Shown here piece by piece: positions 45,529-55,303 of a DNA stretch of 64,000 nucleotides; position 1 is the stretch's first letter; every line of letters begins with the position of its first letter. The notes under the pieces were generated by a model. That model worked only from the letters and a program-made list of their open reading frames with translations, had not been told where the DNA came from and made no database searches. Both the position numbers and the translations under genes were made by a program. Source of the stretch: JBEKIK01 sp963838495 (GTDB lineage: Bacteria; Planctomycetota; Planctomycetia; Pirellulales; Thermoguttaceae); the NCBI GenBank assembly GCA_963838495.1, contig CAWIRC010000001.1, positions 1,798,001-1,862,000 of the forward strand, in the 5' to 3' direction.

Positions 45529-45767
45529 GGCAGCGACTCCTCGATAAGTGGTTTAATAAAATGATGCTCGAAAAACATCTGTGGCCGGAAAAAGCCCGAA
45601 ACTCAATGGTATCCATTATAAATCCCACATGGTGGACATTCAATCAGGCGGAAAACCAAATTAATACGGGCAATCGCGTCTGTTCGAATATATTTCACTA
45701 AGTTATCGCCGCCGATAAACTAGCCGCTTGCGGCTTCCCGATGAATAACCACCGTTTCCCTCGACCT

Positions 45768-45795
45768 GTGACGTTTTTTGGATGTATGTTATAAT
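45768..45795 (+). promoter_or_regulatory. Promoter of tRNA-Ser
   Basis: -35 GTGACG (45768-45773), 16-bp spacer, perfect -10 TATAAT (45790-45795), about 18 bp before the tRNA 5' end. Confidence 0.65.
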
Positions 45796-45812
45796 ACTTA
45801 ACTCTAAGCGCC

Positions 45813-45899
45813 GGATGGGTGGCCGAGCGGTCTAAGGCGGCAGTCTTGAAAACTGCTGTGGGCGTTAGTCCACCGGGGGTTCGAATCCCTCCCCATCCG
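45813..45899 (+). tRNA. tRNA-Ser (anticodon TGA)
   Basis: Class II tRNA with a long variable arm. Acceptor GGATGGG/CCCATCC, anticodon stem GCAGT/ACTGC with loop CTTGAAA (anticodon TGA), variable arm from GTGGGCGTTAGTCCAC, T arm GGGGG-TTCGAAT-CCCTC, discriminator G73. CCA not encoded. Confidence 0.95.
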
Positions 45900-45936
45900 C
45901 TCTCTCATTTCCGCAGGCAGTCAAGAATGGCGGGGC

Positions 45937-47076
45937 CTAGAACCGCAGGCGAATATAAGCCGTAACCGCCGTCTGGTATGACCTGACAGACACTCCATTG
46001 GTCCACACCTCATCGGCGGGCGCGTAGACGTCGCCGCCATATTGCAGCCAATGATGCGTTCCGGTGCTCCTGATCTCCATATGTTCGACCTGGACGCCGA
46101 TCGCCAGTCTATCGAGGCAATACAAGGCTTCGGCGGTGAGACTAACGTGCCAGCAGTCGCCGTGCGTGTCTTCCAGGGTGAACCGGTGACTGTCGAAAAA
46201 CTCATAATAAAGGTGGTGATCGACGTTGTTGGCCTGCGTATAACCCCAATCGCCTTGCAGCGTCCAGGCGATGGGCGGAAATATACAGGTTTCGAGCCTC
46301 CCGCGAACCTGGCCGCCCAGATAACCGATCGAGTAATCCTGCTTGAACGTGATTATTTCGCCGTCAAGCGGCGGCGGAAACCGAACTGTCAGGCGGAATG
46401 ATCTGGTCGGTGGAGGAGCCCGTTATGTCAAATCGCTGCCACCTGTATCCGGCCAACGGCCAGACGTCGAAGGGCAGCCCTAAAGGACGTTCCAGCAGGC
46501 GGAACTCGTATTCAAGCTCGAGCATTTGCCCCTCGGTCCATTGTTCCGTCGAACGAGACAGGCTGTCCAGGCGCGTGGGATCGTTTGGAAGATTATCGTC
46601 GATGTTCCAGTCGAAGTCGTACATGCCCCCGTTAACGCTCGTCACCATGGGCGTGAGCCACTGGAAATGCCCTGCCGAGTCCGCCATTTCCGCTCCAAGT
46701 CGGAAACCGGTCCATACCGAGTTCAAAGACCAGTCGAGCTTGCTCAATGGCGCATAGTTGCCGCGATAGTAATCCGGCGGCGTACCGAATTGATATGAAG
46801 TGTGGCTGTCGCACAGCGCGAGAATCCGCCAGTTAACGGTCAATGCCAGCGGGCCGGGCGGGTCCGACCAAAACCGTCCGCGGAGTCCGGCCAACCGTCC
46901 CATATGTTCGGCCCACAGCACGCAATATTATTGCCCACACCATACACCGGCGCCTCATCCGGCAGCGCTCTGTCGCTATATAGAAAAAGGATAACCAGCA
47001 GGGCCCCAAAAGTCGAAGAAAATCGACAAATGGCAGATCGAGTGACGCTTGAGGTGATGCTTGATGTTGACGTCAT
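45937..47076 (-). pseudogene. Outer membrane beta-barrel-like protein, two frameshifts
   Basis: Three frames in series form one protein of about 379 residues. From ATG 47076 the first frame gives a signal-like start with FGALLVILFLYSDRALPDEA and IACCGPNIWDGWPDS; it changes near 46890 to one with SDPPGPLALTVNWRIL and WSLNSVWTGFRLGAEM; then near 46380 to one with PPPLDGEIITFKQDYSIGYL, ending AVTAYIRLRF. The final aromatic residue and the alternating strand pattern suggest an outer membrane barrel. I recall similar planctomycete proteins without known function. Two shifts make it either a pseudogene or an error-rich stretch. Confidence 0.6.
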
Positions 47077-47275
47077 AGCCCGGTTTGTGCCGCCGCCTTC
47101 CTGAATAGTGCCGATAGGTCCCTAAGAGGTATGTTCGTGTAGGGGATACGGAAAATTCAGCAATGCCCTGCGATTCGGCAAAGTTTGCGCAGCTAACCCA
47201 AATCGCCACCTGCCGCGCTTGACAGATGTTGCCGGACAATGGCAAGATAAGGCCTTTCGGTCGGCTAGGGGGTGG

Positions 47276-47344
47276 CATGGCCACACTTGCGTGGCCATGG
47301 GGCGATTTTAACGGAAAAACATGCCCACGGCCAGCGTGGGCATG
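47276..47344. repeat. Two CATGxCCAC palindromes
   Basis: CATGGCCAC / GTGGCCATG (47276-47299, 6-base loop) and CATGCCCAC / GTGGGCATG (47320-47344, 7-base loop), 20 bp apart. They differ only at one position in the arms, suggesting copies. They lie in the 386-bp gap (47050-47435) upstream of the barrel gene, in which I see no ORF. Confidence 0.7.
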
Positions 47345-47435
47345 GCACCCAAGCATACGTGGCCCGATTTAGAAATAGGGCTATTCTCCGCATAAAATCC
47401 GGCAATCTCGAATCCGTACATATCCGCTTGAACTT

Positions 47436-48941
47436 TTATTCCCCGCCCGTTTTTTTGCCGTAGCGATCGACTACGTCTTGAAGAGGGAATTTTTGCGGGA
47501 ACGGCTCGTCTAGTTGTTTTAATATCCGCTTGTATTGCTTCACCAGATCCATCAAGTCGCTGCCGGTGATATCGTCTTCGATAAAGGCGGGAAACTTGTC
47601 GAGCACTTGCCGCCACAGGGCAAAACCCTGATCATAGGCGGCTTTGGCGGCGGTCGGATCGCCATCGTGGAAGGCCCGGTCGCCCTGGTAGATGAATTTT
47701 CGCGCGTTTAGGGCCTCTTCCGATTGTTCCACCTGGGCGCGGAGCCGCCAATACATGAAATTCACCGTTTCCCGGTATCGACTGATGTACGTGGCCGTTT
47801 CCTCGCGGCTTGTCGCGTCTTCGGCGAGTTTTTTGGCCTTGGCGTGTTGGGGGCCTTTGATTTGCCGGGCCACGTCTTCGTGGGTGACCCGCATCCGCTC
47901 TTCCGCCTCGTAGGCCAGTAGATTCTGATCGCTTGTGCGTTTTTCGGCGGGAGTTTCATAAGCGGCCAGTTGCTCGGGCGTCAATTGCCGGCGTTTTTTC
48001 TCGCGTATTTCCGCGCGCAGTCCGGGCTGCAAGGCGTCGAGTTCGGCGACGAGCTTTTTTCCCAATTCTTCATCCTTTTCTTCGTCGTTCAGATAGAGAT
48101 CCATGCCGTAAGAGCTGGGGACGGGGGACGATCCGAACCGGAACCACTCGTCGGCGGCGGTTTTCCAGGCCCGGCGGGCAACCTCGCCGAACGTGCCCTC
48201 GGTTTCGATGGCCTCGGAATAATTCATCTGCGACATGGGCGGATCGGAAAGATAAATCAAGGGGCTCTTGCCGCCTATGCCCTTGCCGATGCTGTCCGCC
48301 AGCTTTATGGCCTCTATAAACCACTGCTTGCTCACCAGCCAGTTGTCGCGCTGGGCCAGCGGCCGGGCGCCGTGGAATTCGTCGTCGGCCTTGAACAGGC
48401 GGCGATAATATCTATGCTCGTCGGCCCGGCCGATCTTCTGCCCGATAATCCAACCCGTTTCCCAGAGCAATCTCGGCTCTTCTTTGTTGTATTCCATGCC
48501 CTGTATCAAATAATTTATGCCGTTGATGACCCAGCGATACCGCTCGTGATAATCGTCGAATTCGACCGACGTGTTGTACGACATGTTCCAAGCCTGGTGG
48601 ATCCACACGAAAACAAAGTGCGGCTCGACCTTGATGATTTGATTGAGCGCGGCGGTGAAATTGGCCCAATCCTCCTTCATTTTGTAATCGTTGGCCTTTT
48701 CCCAGAGCACCAAGGCCGCTACGCCGCGCAGGCCGAACGTGGCCAGCTTTATCGTCTCGCTCGTGGGATCGATCTGGCCCAGTTGGGTCTGGCTGATCTT
48801 GTAATCCACTCGTTTGCGGGCCAAGACTCCGCCGGGTGTTTCGGCGGTCGAGGGATGGCCCAGCCAATACAACAATCCCAGCAGTACGCCGATCATCACC
48901 AGGTACACGATTTTCCGGATAAATATAATTCGCGGATTCAT
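47436..48941 (-). CDS. Membrane-anchored unknown protein of an ABC operon
   Basis: 501 residues from ATG 48941, whose ATGA overlaps the permease stop. N-terminal TM (IVYLVMIGVLLGLLYWL, about 9-26), then a mostly helical external part with FGLRGVAALVLWEKANDYK, WIHQAWNMSYNTSVEFDDYHERYRWV, a central disordered stretch rich in Lys, Glu and Arg, and a C-terminal helical part with YKRILKQLDEPFP. I recall a conserved planctomycete family sometimes labelled IRE in databases; the name does not imply function. Always-downstream position of an ABC exporter suggests a scaffold or periplasmic partner. Confidence 0.7.
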   Translation of the reverse strand: MNPRIIFIRKIVYLVMIGVLLGLLYWLGHPSTAETPGGVLARKRVDYKISQTQLGQIDPTSETIKLATFGLRGVAALVLWEKANDYKMKEDWANFTAALNQIIKVEPHFVFVWIHQAWNMSYNTSVEFDDYHERYRWVINGINYLIQGMEYNKEEPRLLWETGWIIGQKIGRADEHRYYRRLFKADDEFHGARPLAQRDNWLVSKQWFIEAIKLADSIGKGIGGKSPLIYLSDPPMSQMNYSEAIETEGTFGEVARRAWKTAADEWFRFGSSPVPSSYGMDLYLNDEEKDEELGKKLVAELDALQPGLRAEIREKKRRQLTPEQLAAYETPAEKRTSDQNLLAYEAEERMRVTHEDVARQIKGPQHAKAKKLAEDATSREETATYISRYRETVNFMYWRLRAQVEQSEEALNARKFIYQGDRAFHDGDPTAAKAAYDQGFALWRQVLDKFPAFIEDDITGSDLMDLVKQYKRILKQLDEPFPQKFPLQDVVDRYGKKTGGE

Positions 48942-50760
48942 TGGGCAACCTCGCGCGTTTTCAAGCAAAACAGACCCGCCACGAACACCGGAATCACAAA
49001 AGCCAACATGCGGAATGTAAATTTCAGAACCTGGTCGCCGGGAATGTTGAAACCATAGGCCACGTAGTCGGAAAAACTGAAGCGGCTGAAATCGGGAACC
49101 AGCATCACCGCCACGCGCATCATGGGTTCGGCCAGCCTGTCCAGCGTCTGAACCACCATCGTCCGCAGGTTGGGCTCCAAATCCAATGTAATGGCGTCTT
49201 GTGTAAGCATTTTGAGTATCGACTCGAACGGCCCGCCTCCGAAGACTTGTCCCCCGGTCACGGTTTTCTGGAACGCCACCTCGTACAGGAAATTGTGGAA
49301 GAAACCGCCCAGCATCGCCCCGGCCGTGGCCAAAATGGCGATCGGGCCGCTTAAAAACGTGCTGAACATCACTCCCATGGCGATTATCAACGTCATCTGC
49401 AACCAGATGCCGATGTAACCCTTGATGAAATTCAGCGCGAAGTATCCGTCCGGGCGCGGAGATACATGTCGGCCTGGGCCGCGCCGAAATATTGCGCCGG
49501 AGCGATGCTCCGCAGCCAGACCTCCACCGTGCCGTTGTCCACGAAATCGTGGAACAGGTCCAGTTTTTCGCCCTTGGGGCTGATTATGCGGCGGGGAATA
49601 AACTGCTCGTCGAGGGCGTAGTCCTTGGCGGGAAAAATCCTTACCTCGACCATCTTGCCCGTCTTCGGATTCCTCAGCGACAGGCTGGCCGGCAGCCCTT
49701 TTGCAATCTCGCCCGTGTATGTGCGATAAACGCTGATGTTCAAAACAATGGGCAAACCGTCGGGAAAGGCCTGCGGCGTAACGCCTTGAAAGGTCCATAT
49801 AGCGGCGGCCAGCCCGCCGCCTTCAAAATAACTGCGGTAGGTCCATTCCTTGCCCACGCTCACGCCTTTTTCGCTGGGCTGCCCGGCGCGGTCGCGAAAA
49901 GTCAATTTGCCGTAAATCGGCACGCGGGCCATAAGCGCCCCTTCTTCCGGCCCCACCTTGTACACCGTCTTGTCGCCGTCTTTTTCCACGGTGACATTAT
50001 GCGTGTGCCCTTGCTCCGGCTCCACGCGGACCTCGCCCGAAGGACTGACCGTCACTACGTGGCTGTGATAGTGGTCGAAGCTTGTCCGTCCGGTGAGCGC
50101 CGGCGCCTGGTCGGGGCCGGCCGCCGATCCCTCGACCGGGCGCAGATTATCGGCGTTTAGCGTGTGCGTGTGCGCCATGCCGCGAACCACGAATACATAG
50201 CAAATCAATCCCATCACCGCCAGAAGAAAAGTCCCTACTATCGTAAAGCCGATGATCCGGCCCAGCACGATCTCGCTCATCCGGGCAGGCTTGGTTACGA
50301 TGGTGTGCAGCGTGCGGTTTTTGATGTCCGCCGGCAGGCTCAGAGTGCTGAGAAACAAGGCCATCACCAGGACCAAATAACTGGTGGCCGTAAGCACGAA
50401 ACTTATATACAACAACGCCGGATTGACGCTTCTCGGATCGAGGAACCAGCCCGCGTACAATAAAACCAGGATAAAAATCGCGAATACCACCACTACCCGG
50501 CGGCGAATCGACTCCTTCACGGCCAGCCAGCTTAAAGCCGACACCCGGCGCGGAGAAATCGACAATAAATCGCTGATTCCCGCGTACCAGACCTTGCCGG
50601 TCGCCGAAAACGCATATATGGGCCCGTGCCTGATCGCCGCGATCAGCCACCCGATGACCGTCACCACCAGCGATATCACGAAAATCGCCAGCAGCCAATC
50701 GGCCAAGGCCCAGGGAAGCCAGCTTAAAAACGGCGCGGCATCGGATAAATCAACGGGCAT
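48938..50760 (-). CDS. ABC exporter permease with His-rich extracytoplasmic domain, frameshifted
   Basis: About 607 residues in two frames. First frame: two TMs near 20-42 and 95-115, three TMs (about 120-195), then a large soluble domain (about 200-430) with histidine-rich AHTHTLN, HYHSHVVT and EQGHTHNVTV. It ends MYLRARTDTSR, but the other frame continues RPDGYFALNFIKGYIGIWLQ with four more TMs to LFCLKTREVAQ. The change is near 49445-49460. The ABC-2/gliding-type layout fits. Start at 50760 overlaps the ATPase gene by 11 nt. The soluble domain may bind metal; this is inferred from histidines only. Confidence 0.78.
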
Positions 50761-51643
50761 CGTCCACTCCTCGCACGCGCCGGCCGGGATGGGCCTCGCT
50801 TTCGCTGATGATCTTCAGGAACAGGTCTTCCAAGGTCGTGGTGGGATTGTCTATCGACAGCACCTTGCCGTTGTGACGCTCGATGACATTCTTGATCTCG
50901 GCCAGCACCGCCGGGCTGAGCGTGGTGCTGTGGATCTCCGTTACGTCGCGGACTTTAAGCAGGGCATCCACCCGCCCCAATTCCTTCAGCTCGCCCTGGT
51001 ATAAAATGGCGATGCGGTCGCAAACGTCTTGCACGTCGGCCAGCAAATGGCTGCAAAGGAGCACGGTTTTGCCCTTTTTCCGCAGATCGATGATCATTTC
51101 CTTCATTTCGTGGGTGCCAATCGGATCCAAGCCGGTCGTGGGCTCGTCCAACACTATCAGTTCGGGATCGTTTATAAGAGCCTGGGCCAGCCCGATCCGC
51201 CGGGTCATGCCCTTGGAATACTCCTTCAACTGCCGGCGCTTTGCCCATTCCAGGCCGACCATCTCGATCAAGTCGGCCACCCTTTGCCGCCGCACTGCCC
51301 GGGGCATGTCGAACAGCCGCCCGTAAAAATCCAGCGTCTCCTCGGCATTGAGGAACTTGTAAAGATACGATTCCTCGGGCAAATAACCGATCCGCTCGTT
51401 TTTACGCACGTCGGTGGCGTCCTTGCCAAAAACCAAGGCCTGGCCGCTGGTGGGAAACAGCAATCCCAGGATCAATTTGATCGTTGTGGTTTTGCCCGAT
51501 CCGTTGGGGCCCAATAGCCCGAAAATCTCCCCTCGCCGAATCTCCAGGTCCAACGCCTTCAGGGCCTTCACCTTTTGCCGGCCCCAAAAGTCCCGATAAA
51601 CCTTGGTAAGATTCCGAGTTTCTACTATGACGTCTGGCTGCAT
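50750..51643 (-). CDS. ABC transporter ATP-binding protein
   Basis: 297 residues. Walker A GPNGSGKTT (about 45-53), Q loop PEESYLY, signature YSKGMTRRIGLAQAL, Walker B LIVLDEPTTGLDP and H loop CSHLLADV. The C-terminal 60 residues form a regulatory extension (ILYQGELKELGR ... TTTLEDLFLKII), usual in ABC-2 exporters (ABCA/Nod/Nat type). First gene of a three-gene leftward operon with permease and membrane unknown; export rather than import is inferred from the class. Confidence 0.93.
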   Translation of the reverse strand: MQPDVIVETRNLTKVYRDFWGRQKVKALKALDLEIRRGEIFGLLGPNGSGKTTTIKLILGLLFPTSGQALVFGKDATDVRKNERIGYLPEESYLYKFLNAEETLDFYGRLFDMPRAVRRQRVADLIEMVGLEWAKRRQLKEYSKGMTRRIGLAQALINDPELIVLDEPTTGLDPIGTHEMKEMIIDLRKKGKTVLLCSHLLADVQDVCDRIAILYQGELKELGRVDALLKVRDVTEIHSTTLSPAVLAEIKNVIERHNGKVLSIDNPTTTLEDLFLKIISESEAHPGRRVRGVDDAR

Positions 51644-51978
51644 GAAAAACCTCGATAGGGCGGGCCGACCGGCCCCTTGCCCAATTGCTTAGAAATCCTC
51701 GCCTGCAAGGATCGCTCAAATATCAGTACGCCTTTATTAAATGGATAGTTCATCCCTTGATGAACATCGTAAACACCTCACTATATGCAAGTTTTAACGG
51801 TATTGCAAGGCATTGGCAAACCCTTCTATCGCAGGGGTGATTATTAATCCACAGGATAGGTTATGGGCAAAACCATCCTTCGATCATAAGATGATTATTC
51901 GCAGGTTTTGCTTTACGTTTAGCCGCGAGCGGGCACCAACCGAGGGTTGGTCCGCGAGCGTTTCGATTTATAAAAAAA
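51644..51978. other. Divergent promoter region, with inverted repeat 51935-51951
   Basis: 335 bp between the ABC operon and folC. AT-rich left part for the leftward operon. Near folC is the palindrome ACCAACC-GAG-GGTTGGT (51935-51951) flanked by CGCGAGCG on each side. No ORF accepted. Confidence 0.5.
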
Positions 51979-53385
51979 ATGGCCCAACCGGTAAACACCA
52001 CTACAATCCCGACCCAATATCAATGGGCCCTCGAATTCCTCGACCGGCGCGTCGATTTCGAACGCTTTCAGACCATGCCCGGCCCGGGTCGGGAACTCAA
52101 GCTCGACCGCATGAGGGCACTCCTCGACCGACTGGGAAATCCGCAGGAAAAACTGCCTATAATCCACGTGGCTGGAACCAAGGGCAAGGGATCCACCTCG
52201 GCCATGATCGCCGCCGTGCTCCAAGCCGCCGGATTCCGCACCGGGCTTTTTACCTCCCCGCACCTGGAAAAAATCGAAGAACGCATCGCCATCAACGGCC
52301 AACCTTGCACGGCCGATCAGTTTGCCGCACTGGTTGCCGCCGTTCGGCCGGCGGTCGAAGCCCTGGACCAAGAATGTTCAGGCGACGGCCCAACCTACTT
52401 CGAAATTATTACCGCCATGGCCCTGCTGCATTTTGTTAAGTGCGGCGTACAAGCCGCCGTGCTCGAAGTCGGGCTGGGCGGACGACTGGATTCAACCAAC
52501 GTCTGCCGCCCGCTTGTTTCCGTCATCACCAGCATCAGTTTCGATCACGTCCAGCAATTGGGCTACACCCTGGAATCCATCGCCCGGGAAAAGGCCGGCA
52601 TCATCAAGCCCGGCGTGCCGGTTGTCAGCGGCGTAATCGACAAGGAACCTGGAAATGCAATTCGGCAGATCGCCCAAGCCTGCGGCTGCCGACTTGTAGA
52701 ATTAAAAAAAGATTTTGATTTTGAATATCACCCGCCGCGAAATCTAGAAAAACAATCGGCCCTGGGAACCATGCATTTTGGCGTAAAAGGAAGAAGTCCA
52801 ATATTTCCAAAAAGCAACAAATTGGACTTATCCCTTTTATTTCAAGTACAGCTCTCTCTCTTAGGCCGGCATCAAGCCGCCAATGCCGCGGTAGCATTGG
52901 CCGTTATTGATGAACTCATCCGACAAGGCTGGAACATCCCGGAGCAAGCGATCCGCCAAGGATTTTCCACCGTCCGCTGGCCGGCGCGGATAGAAATCGT
53001 CGCCCGGCAGCCAGTGGTGATTTTGGACTCCGCCCACAACATCGCTTCCATCGCCGCCTTGATGGAAGTGCTAAATGAGAGTTTTTCCGTATCCCGCCGC
53101 CTGCTTATTTTCGCCGCCACCCGCGATAAAGATTACATGGAAATGTTAAAACTGCTCTTGACCGGATTCGACGAGATCACCTTTACCCAATACACCACTA
53201 ATCCCCGCGCCCTGCCGCCCGCCGAACTGCAGTCCGCCGCCTTCGAGCTTTCCGGCCGCCACTATCCTGTTTTCGCCCATCCCGCCGAAGCCTGGAATCA
53301 TCTCCGCCAATCCGCCGCGCCCGAAGATCTGATCTGCATCACCGGCTCCTTCTTCCTGGCCGGCGAAATGCGAAGATTATTGTAA
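51979..53385 (+). CDS. folC: Bifunctional folylpolyglutamate / dihydrofolate synthase
   Basis: 468 residues. P-loop HVAGTKGKGSTSAM (about 62-75), SPHLEKIEERI, the Omega-loop region YFEIITAMAL, EVGLGGRLDSTN, SFDHVQQLGYTLESIA and GRHQAANAAVALAV, with the C-terminal ligase domain having DSAHNIASI. All are FolC hallmarks. It adds glutamate to dihydropteroate/folate. It stands alone on the plus strand. Confidence 0.93.
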   Translation: MAQPVNTTTIPTQYQWALEFLDRRVDFERFQTMPGPGRELKLDRMRALLDRLGNPQEKLPIIHVAGTKGKGSTSAMIAAVLQAAGFRTGLFTSPHLEKIEERIAINGQPCTADQFAALVAAVRPAVEALDQECSGDGPTYFEIITAMALLHFVKCGVQAAVLEVGLGGRLDSTNVCRPLVSVITSISFDHVQQLGYTLESIAREKAGIIKPGVPVVSGVIDKEPGNAIRQIAQACGCRLVELKKDFDFEYHPPRNLEKQSALGTMHFGVKGRSPIFPKSNKLDLSLLFQVQLSLLGRHQAANAAVALAVIDELIRQGWNIPEQAIRQGFSTVRWPARIEIVARQPVVILDSAHNIASIAALMEVLNESFSVSRRLLIFAATRDKDYMEMLKLLLTGFDEITFTQYTTNPRALPPAELQSAAFELSGRHYPVFAHPAEAWNHLRQSAAPEDLICITGSFFLAGEMRRLL

Positions 53386-53491
53386 AAGACGAAGTCGGTC
53401 GTGAAGTCTATCTTGCCGTCGATAGATGCATCTTTGACATAATTGTCGGATGTTGATGAAAAAGGGGGGCGCCCTTTAGTGATGCTAAGGC

Positions 53492-53519
53492 TTGTCCGTT
53501 TGACGCATCCTGTTACAAT
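53492..53519 (+). promoter_or_regulatory. Promoter for small basic protein gene
   Basis: -35 TTGTCC (53492-53497), 16-bp spacer, -10 TACAAT (53514-53519). 46 bp before the ATG at 53565, with AAGGAG in between. Confidence 0.55.
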
Positions 53520-53564
53520 AGGGAGGCTACCCGCTTACCATTCCCCCAATACAAGGAGTTCATA

Positions 53565-53894
53565 ATGGCCAAAAAGGCACCAGTCAACAAAGCCCAAGCT
53601 GTTCGAGATTATCTTAAGGCCCATCCCAGCACTGCCAATAAAGAGATCGCCGAAGCATTGACAAAACAAGGGATCAAAATCTCCCCCAACCACGTCGCCA
53701 ATATCAAAAGCAAAATGGCTGTTTCTAAAGGGAAGCGGAAACGTCGGCGTAAAGCGGCGAAGGCCATGTCTACCAAGAGCGGCATCAGCGTTCATGAAAT
53801 CAAAACGGCTTTTGGTCTGCTGAAGCAGTGCGGCGGAATCGAGCGCACCAAACAGGCCTTGGCGGCGGCCGTAGAGATTCAGAAAATAATGTGA
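53565..53894 (+). CDS. Small basic winged-helix-like planctomycete protein
   Basis: 109 residues, strongly basic. N-terminal half AQAVRDYLKAHPSTANKEIAEALTKQGIKISPNHVANIK has the helix-turn-helix pattern of small winged-helix domains, then an Arg/Lys cluster (KGKRKRRRKAAKAM), then a C-terminal helix FGLLKQCGGIERTKQALAAAVE. I recall abundant planctomycete proteins of this design, thought to bind nucleic acid; no function is proven. A good promoter and ribosome binding site suggest high expression. Confidence 0.75.
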   Translation: MAKKAPVNKAQAVRDYLKAHPSTANKEIAEALTKQGIKISPNHVANIKSKMAVSKGKRKRRRKAAKAMSTKSGISVHEIKTAFGLLKQCGGIERTKQALAAAVEIQKIM

Positions 53895-53928
53895 CGTTCT
53901 GTAAAGCCGCGACGGGCGCCAACAAGCA

Positions 53929-54000
53929 CCATCGGGCACCGACCGGGCACCATCGGGCACCGATGCGCAGCATTGGTCGGCATGGTCGGTTGGTCGGTCA
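53929..54000 (+). repeat. Repeat cluster (family B) with CACCATCGGG and GGTCGG motifs
   Basis: Direct copies CACCATCGGGCACCGA occur twice, then ATTGGTCGGCATGGTCGG and TTGGTCGGTC. The reverse complement shares GACCAACCGACCATG and CGGTGCCCG with the insert at 2398-2437, so both belong to one family. Confidence 0.7.
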
Positions 54001-54023
54001 CGCACATTTCCCGATCAAATTCT

Positions 54024-54570
54024 TTATTCCATCGGCTTGCCACAGTGGTCGCAGAATTTGGCGTCCGGGTCGTTCGATTTGCTGCAATACGGGCATATTT
54101 TAGCTTTTAAGAGCGATGCGCCGCAATTCTTGCAGAACGAGGCCCCGGCGTCGTTTACGTGATCGCACTTGGGGCAAATAATCGCGTCCGCCTGTCCGGC
54201 TCGGGCATGCGCTTGGACGCCCTCATTGATTCCTTCGCTCACCGCGGTTGCCATGTCGCGGACCAGAGTCTTTCGTCCCATCGGCCATGTAATTGACCGC
54301 GTCCTTGCCCACCGGCGCGACCTCGGCGGCGATATATCGCGTAACCGCGCCGATGTAGGCGAATTTGCATATGGCGGTGCCAAGGGCCATCAGCGGCAGG
54401 CCGACGAACGCACACCAGAATTGGCTGGGAAATCCGCCGCCTGAGAACGCGGAAAAAAAGCTGGTCACGCCGATAATCGTAAATATCAACCCCACGCCCA
54501 CCACAAGCGGCCCAACCACCCTCAACAAATCGCGGATGTCGGAATGCTGCGGATCGATTTCCTGCGGCAT
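54024..54570 (-). CDS. Zinc-ribbon membrane protein, frameshifted
   Basis: About 182 residues. From ATG 54570 (GGAGGG upstream) the first frame has two TMs (VVGPLVVGVGLIFTIIGVTSF, PLMALGTAICKFAYIGAV) and ends near TRYIAAEVAPVGKDAVNYMADGTK. The second frame continues TLVRDMATAVSEGINEG, then two zinc-ribbon pairs (CPKCDHVNDAGASFCKNCG and CPYCSKSNDPDAKFCDHCG). The shift is near 54277 in AAAG/GGG. Zinc-ribbon membrane proteins of this type are usually of unknown function, probably structural. Confidence 0.72.
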
Positions 54571-54736
54571 GACTGGTCCCTCCGGTTTTATGATAAGAAT
54601 TGATTTTTTTATATGCTGATCGATATAAGGGATTATCCATTTAAATCCGCCCGTTTGCAAGGGGTTGATTCACCGGTCATATTAAACTAAAATTAAGCCA
54701 AAAGACAAATGCCTTCTACAAGATTATTATTATCGC

Positions 54737-55021
54737 ATGAGCCTGCAATTTGCCTGGGATGCGAACAAAGCGAATTCAAACATCCGCAAACATCGGGTGA
54801 GTTTCGAAGAAGCCGCTACGGTATTTTATGATCCGTTGGCGTGCATTTTTGATGATGAAGAACATTCACAAATAGAACATCGAGAAATAATTATTGGATA
54901 TTCCGCACTCGATCATTTGTTAATAATAAGTTTTACCGAATTGGAAGAGGATTATATTCGCATCATCAGCGCAAGGCGCGCTACTAAAAGAGAGCAAAGA
55001 AATCATGAAGAAAACCGCTAA
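54737..55021 (+). CDS. brnT: BrnT-family toxin (second copy)
   Basis: 94 residues, start FAWDANKANSNIRKHRVSFEE, then YDPLACIFDDEEHS, EHREIIIGYS, LLIISFTELEEDYIRIISARRATKREQR. Same organisation as the module at 36938-37418. Toxin first, 17-nt overlap with the antitoxin gene. Confidence 0.88.
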   Translation: MSLQFAWDANKANSNIRKHRVSFEEAATVFYDPLACIFDDEEHSQIEHREIIIGYSALDHLLIISFTELEEDYIRIISARRATKREQRNHEENR

Positions 55022-55229
55022 ACCAACCAAAAGCCGAAAAGGGGAGCGCGATGAATTGCGTAGCGATTATAAATTCGACTACGGCAAGGCCCGCCCCAAC
55101 CGTTTTGCCCAACGCGAAAACAAGGCCTCGCTGATTGTTGCCCTCGATCCCGACGTGGCTAAAGTCTTTGCGACCTCCGAATCCGTCAACCACGCCCTGC
55201 GGGCCATAATGGCTGCGCTGCCAAAATAA
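55005..55229 (+). CDS. BrnA-like antitoxin (second copy)
   Basis: 74 residues. Basic start MKKTAKPTKSRKGERDELR, then SDYKFDYGKARPNRFAQRE and a C-terminal LDPDVAKVFATSESVNHALRAIM, as in the antitoxin at 36938. Overlaps brnT by 17 nt. A hairpin CACGGGC-GAT-GCCCGTG at 55230-55246 follows directly and may terminate transcription. Confidence 0.82.
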   Translation: MKKTAKPTKSRKGERDELRSDYKFDYGKARPNRFAQRENKASLIVALDPDVAKVFATSESVNHALRAIMAALPK

Positions 55230-55246
55230 CACGGGCGATGCCCGTG
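55230..55246 (+). repeat. Short hairpin after BrnTA
   Basis: CACGGGC-GAT-GCCCGTG, perfect 7-bp arms, one base after the antitoxin stop. No T tract, so more a repeat than a terminator. Confidence 0.6.
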
Positions 55247-55303
55247 GCACGCTGCGATATCAGCGATCGAAACCAAACACTACTTGATTCGGCGAATTCA
55301 GTA

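Noticed and set aside
53929..54000. CRISPR array
   Set aside because: Direct repeats are contiguous and short, with no spacers or cas genes.
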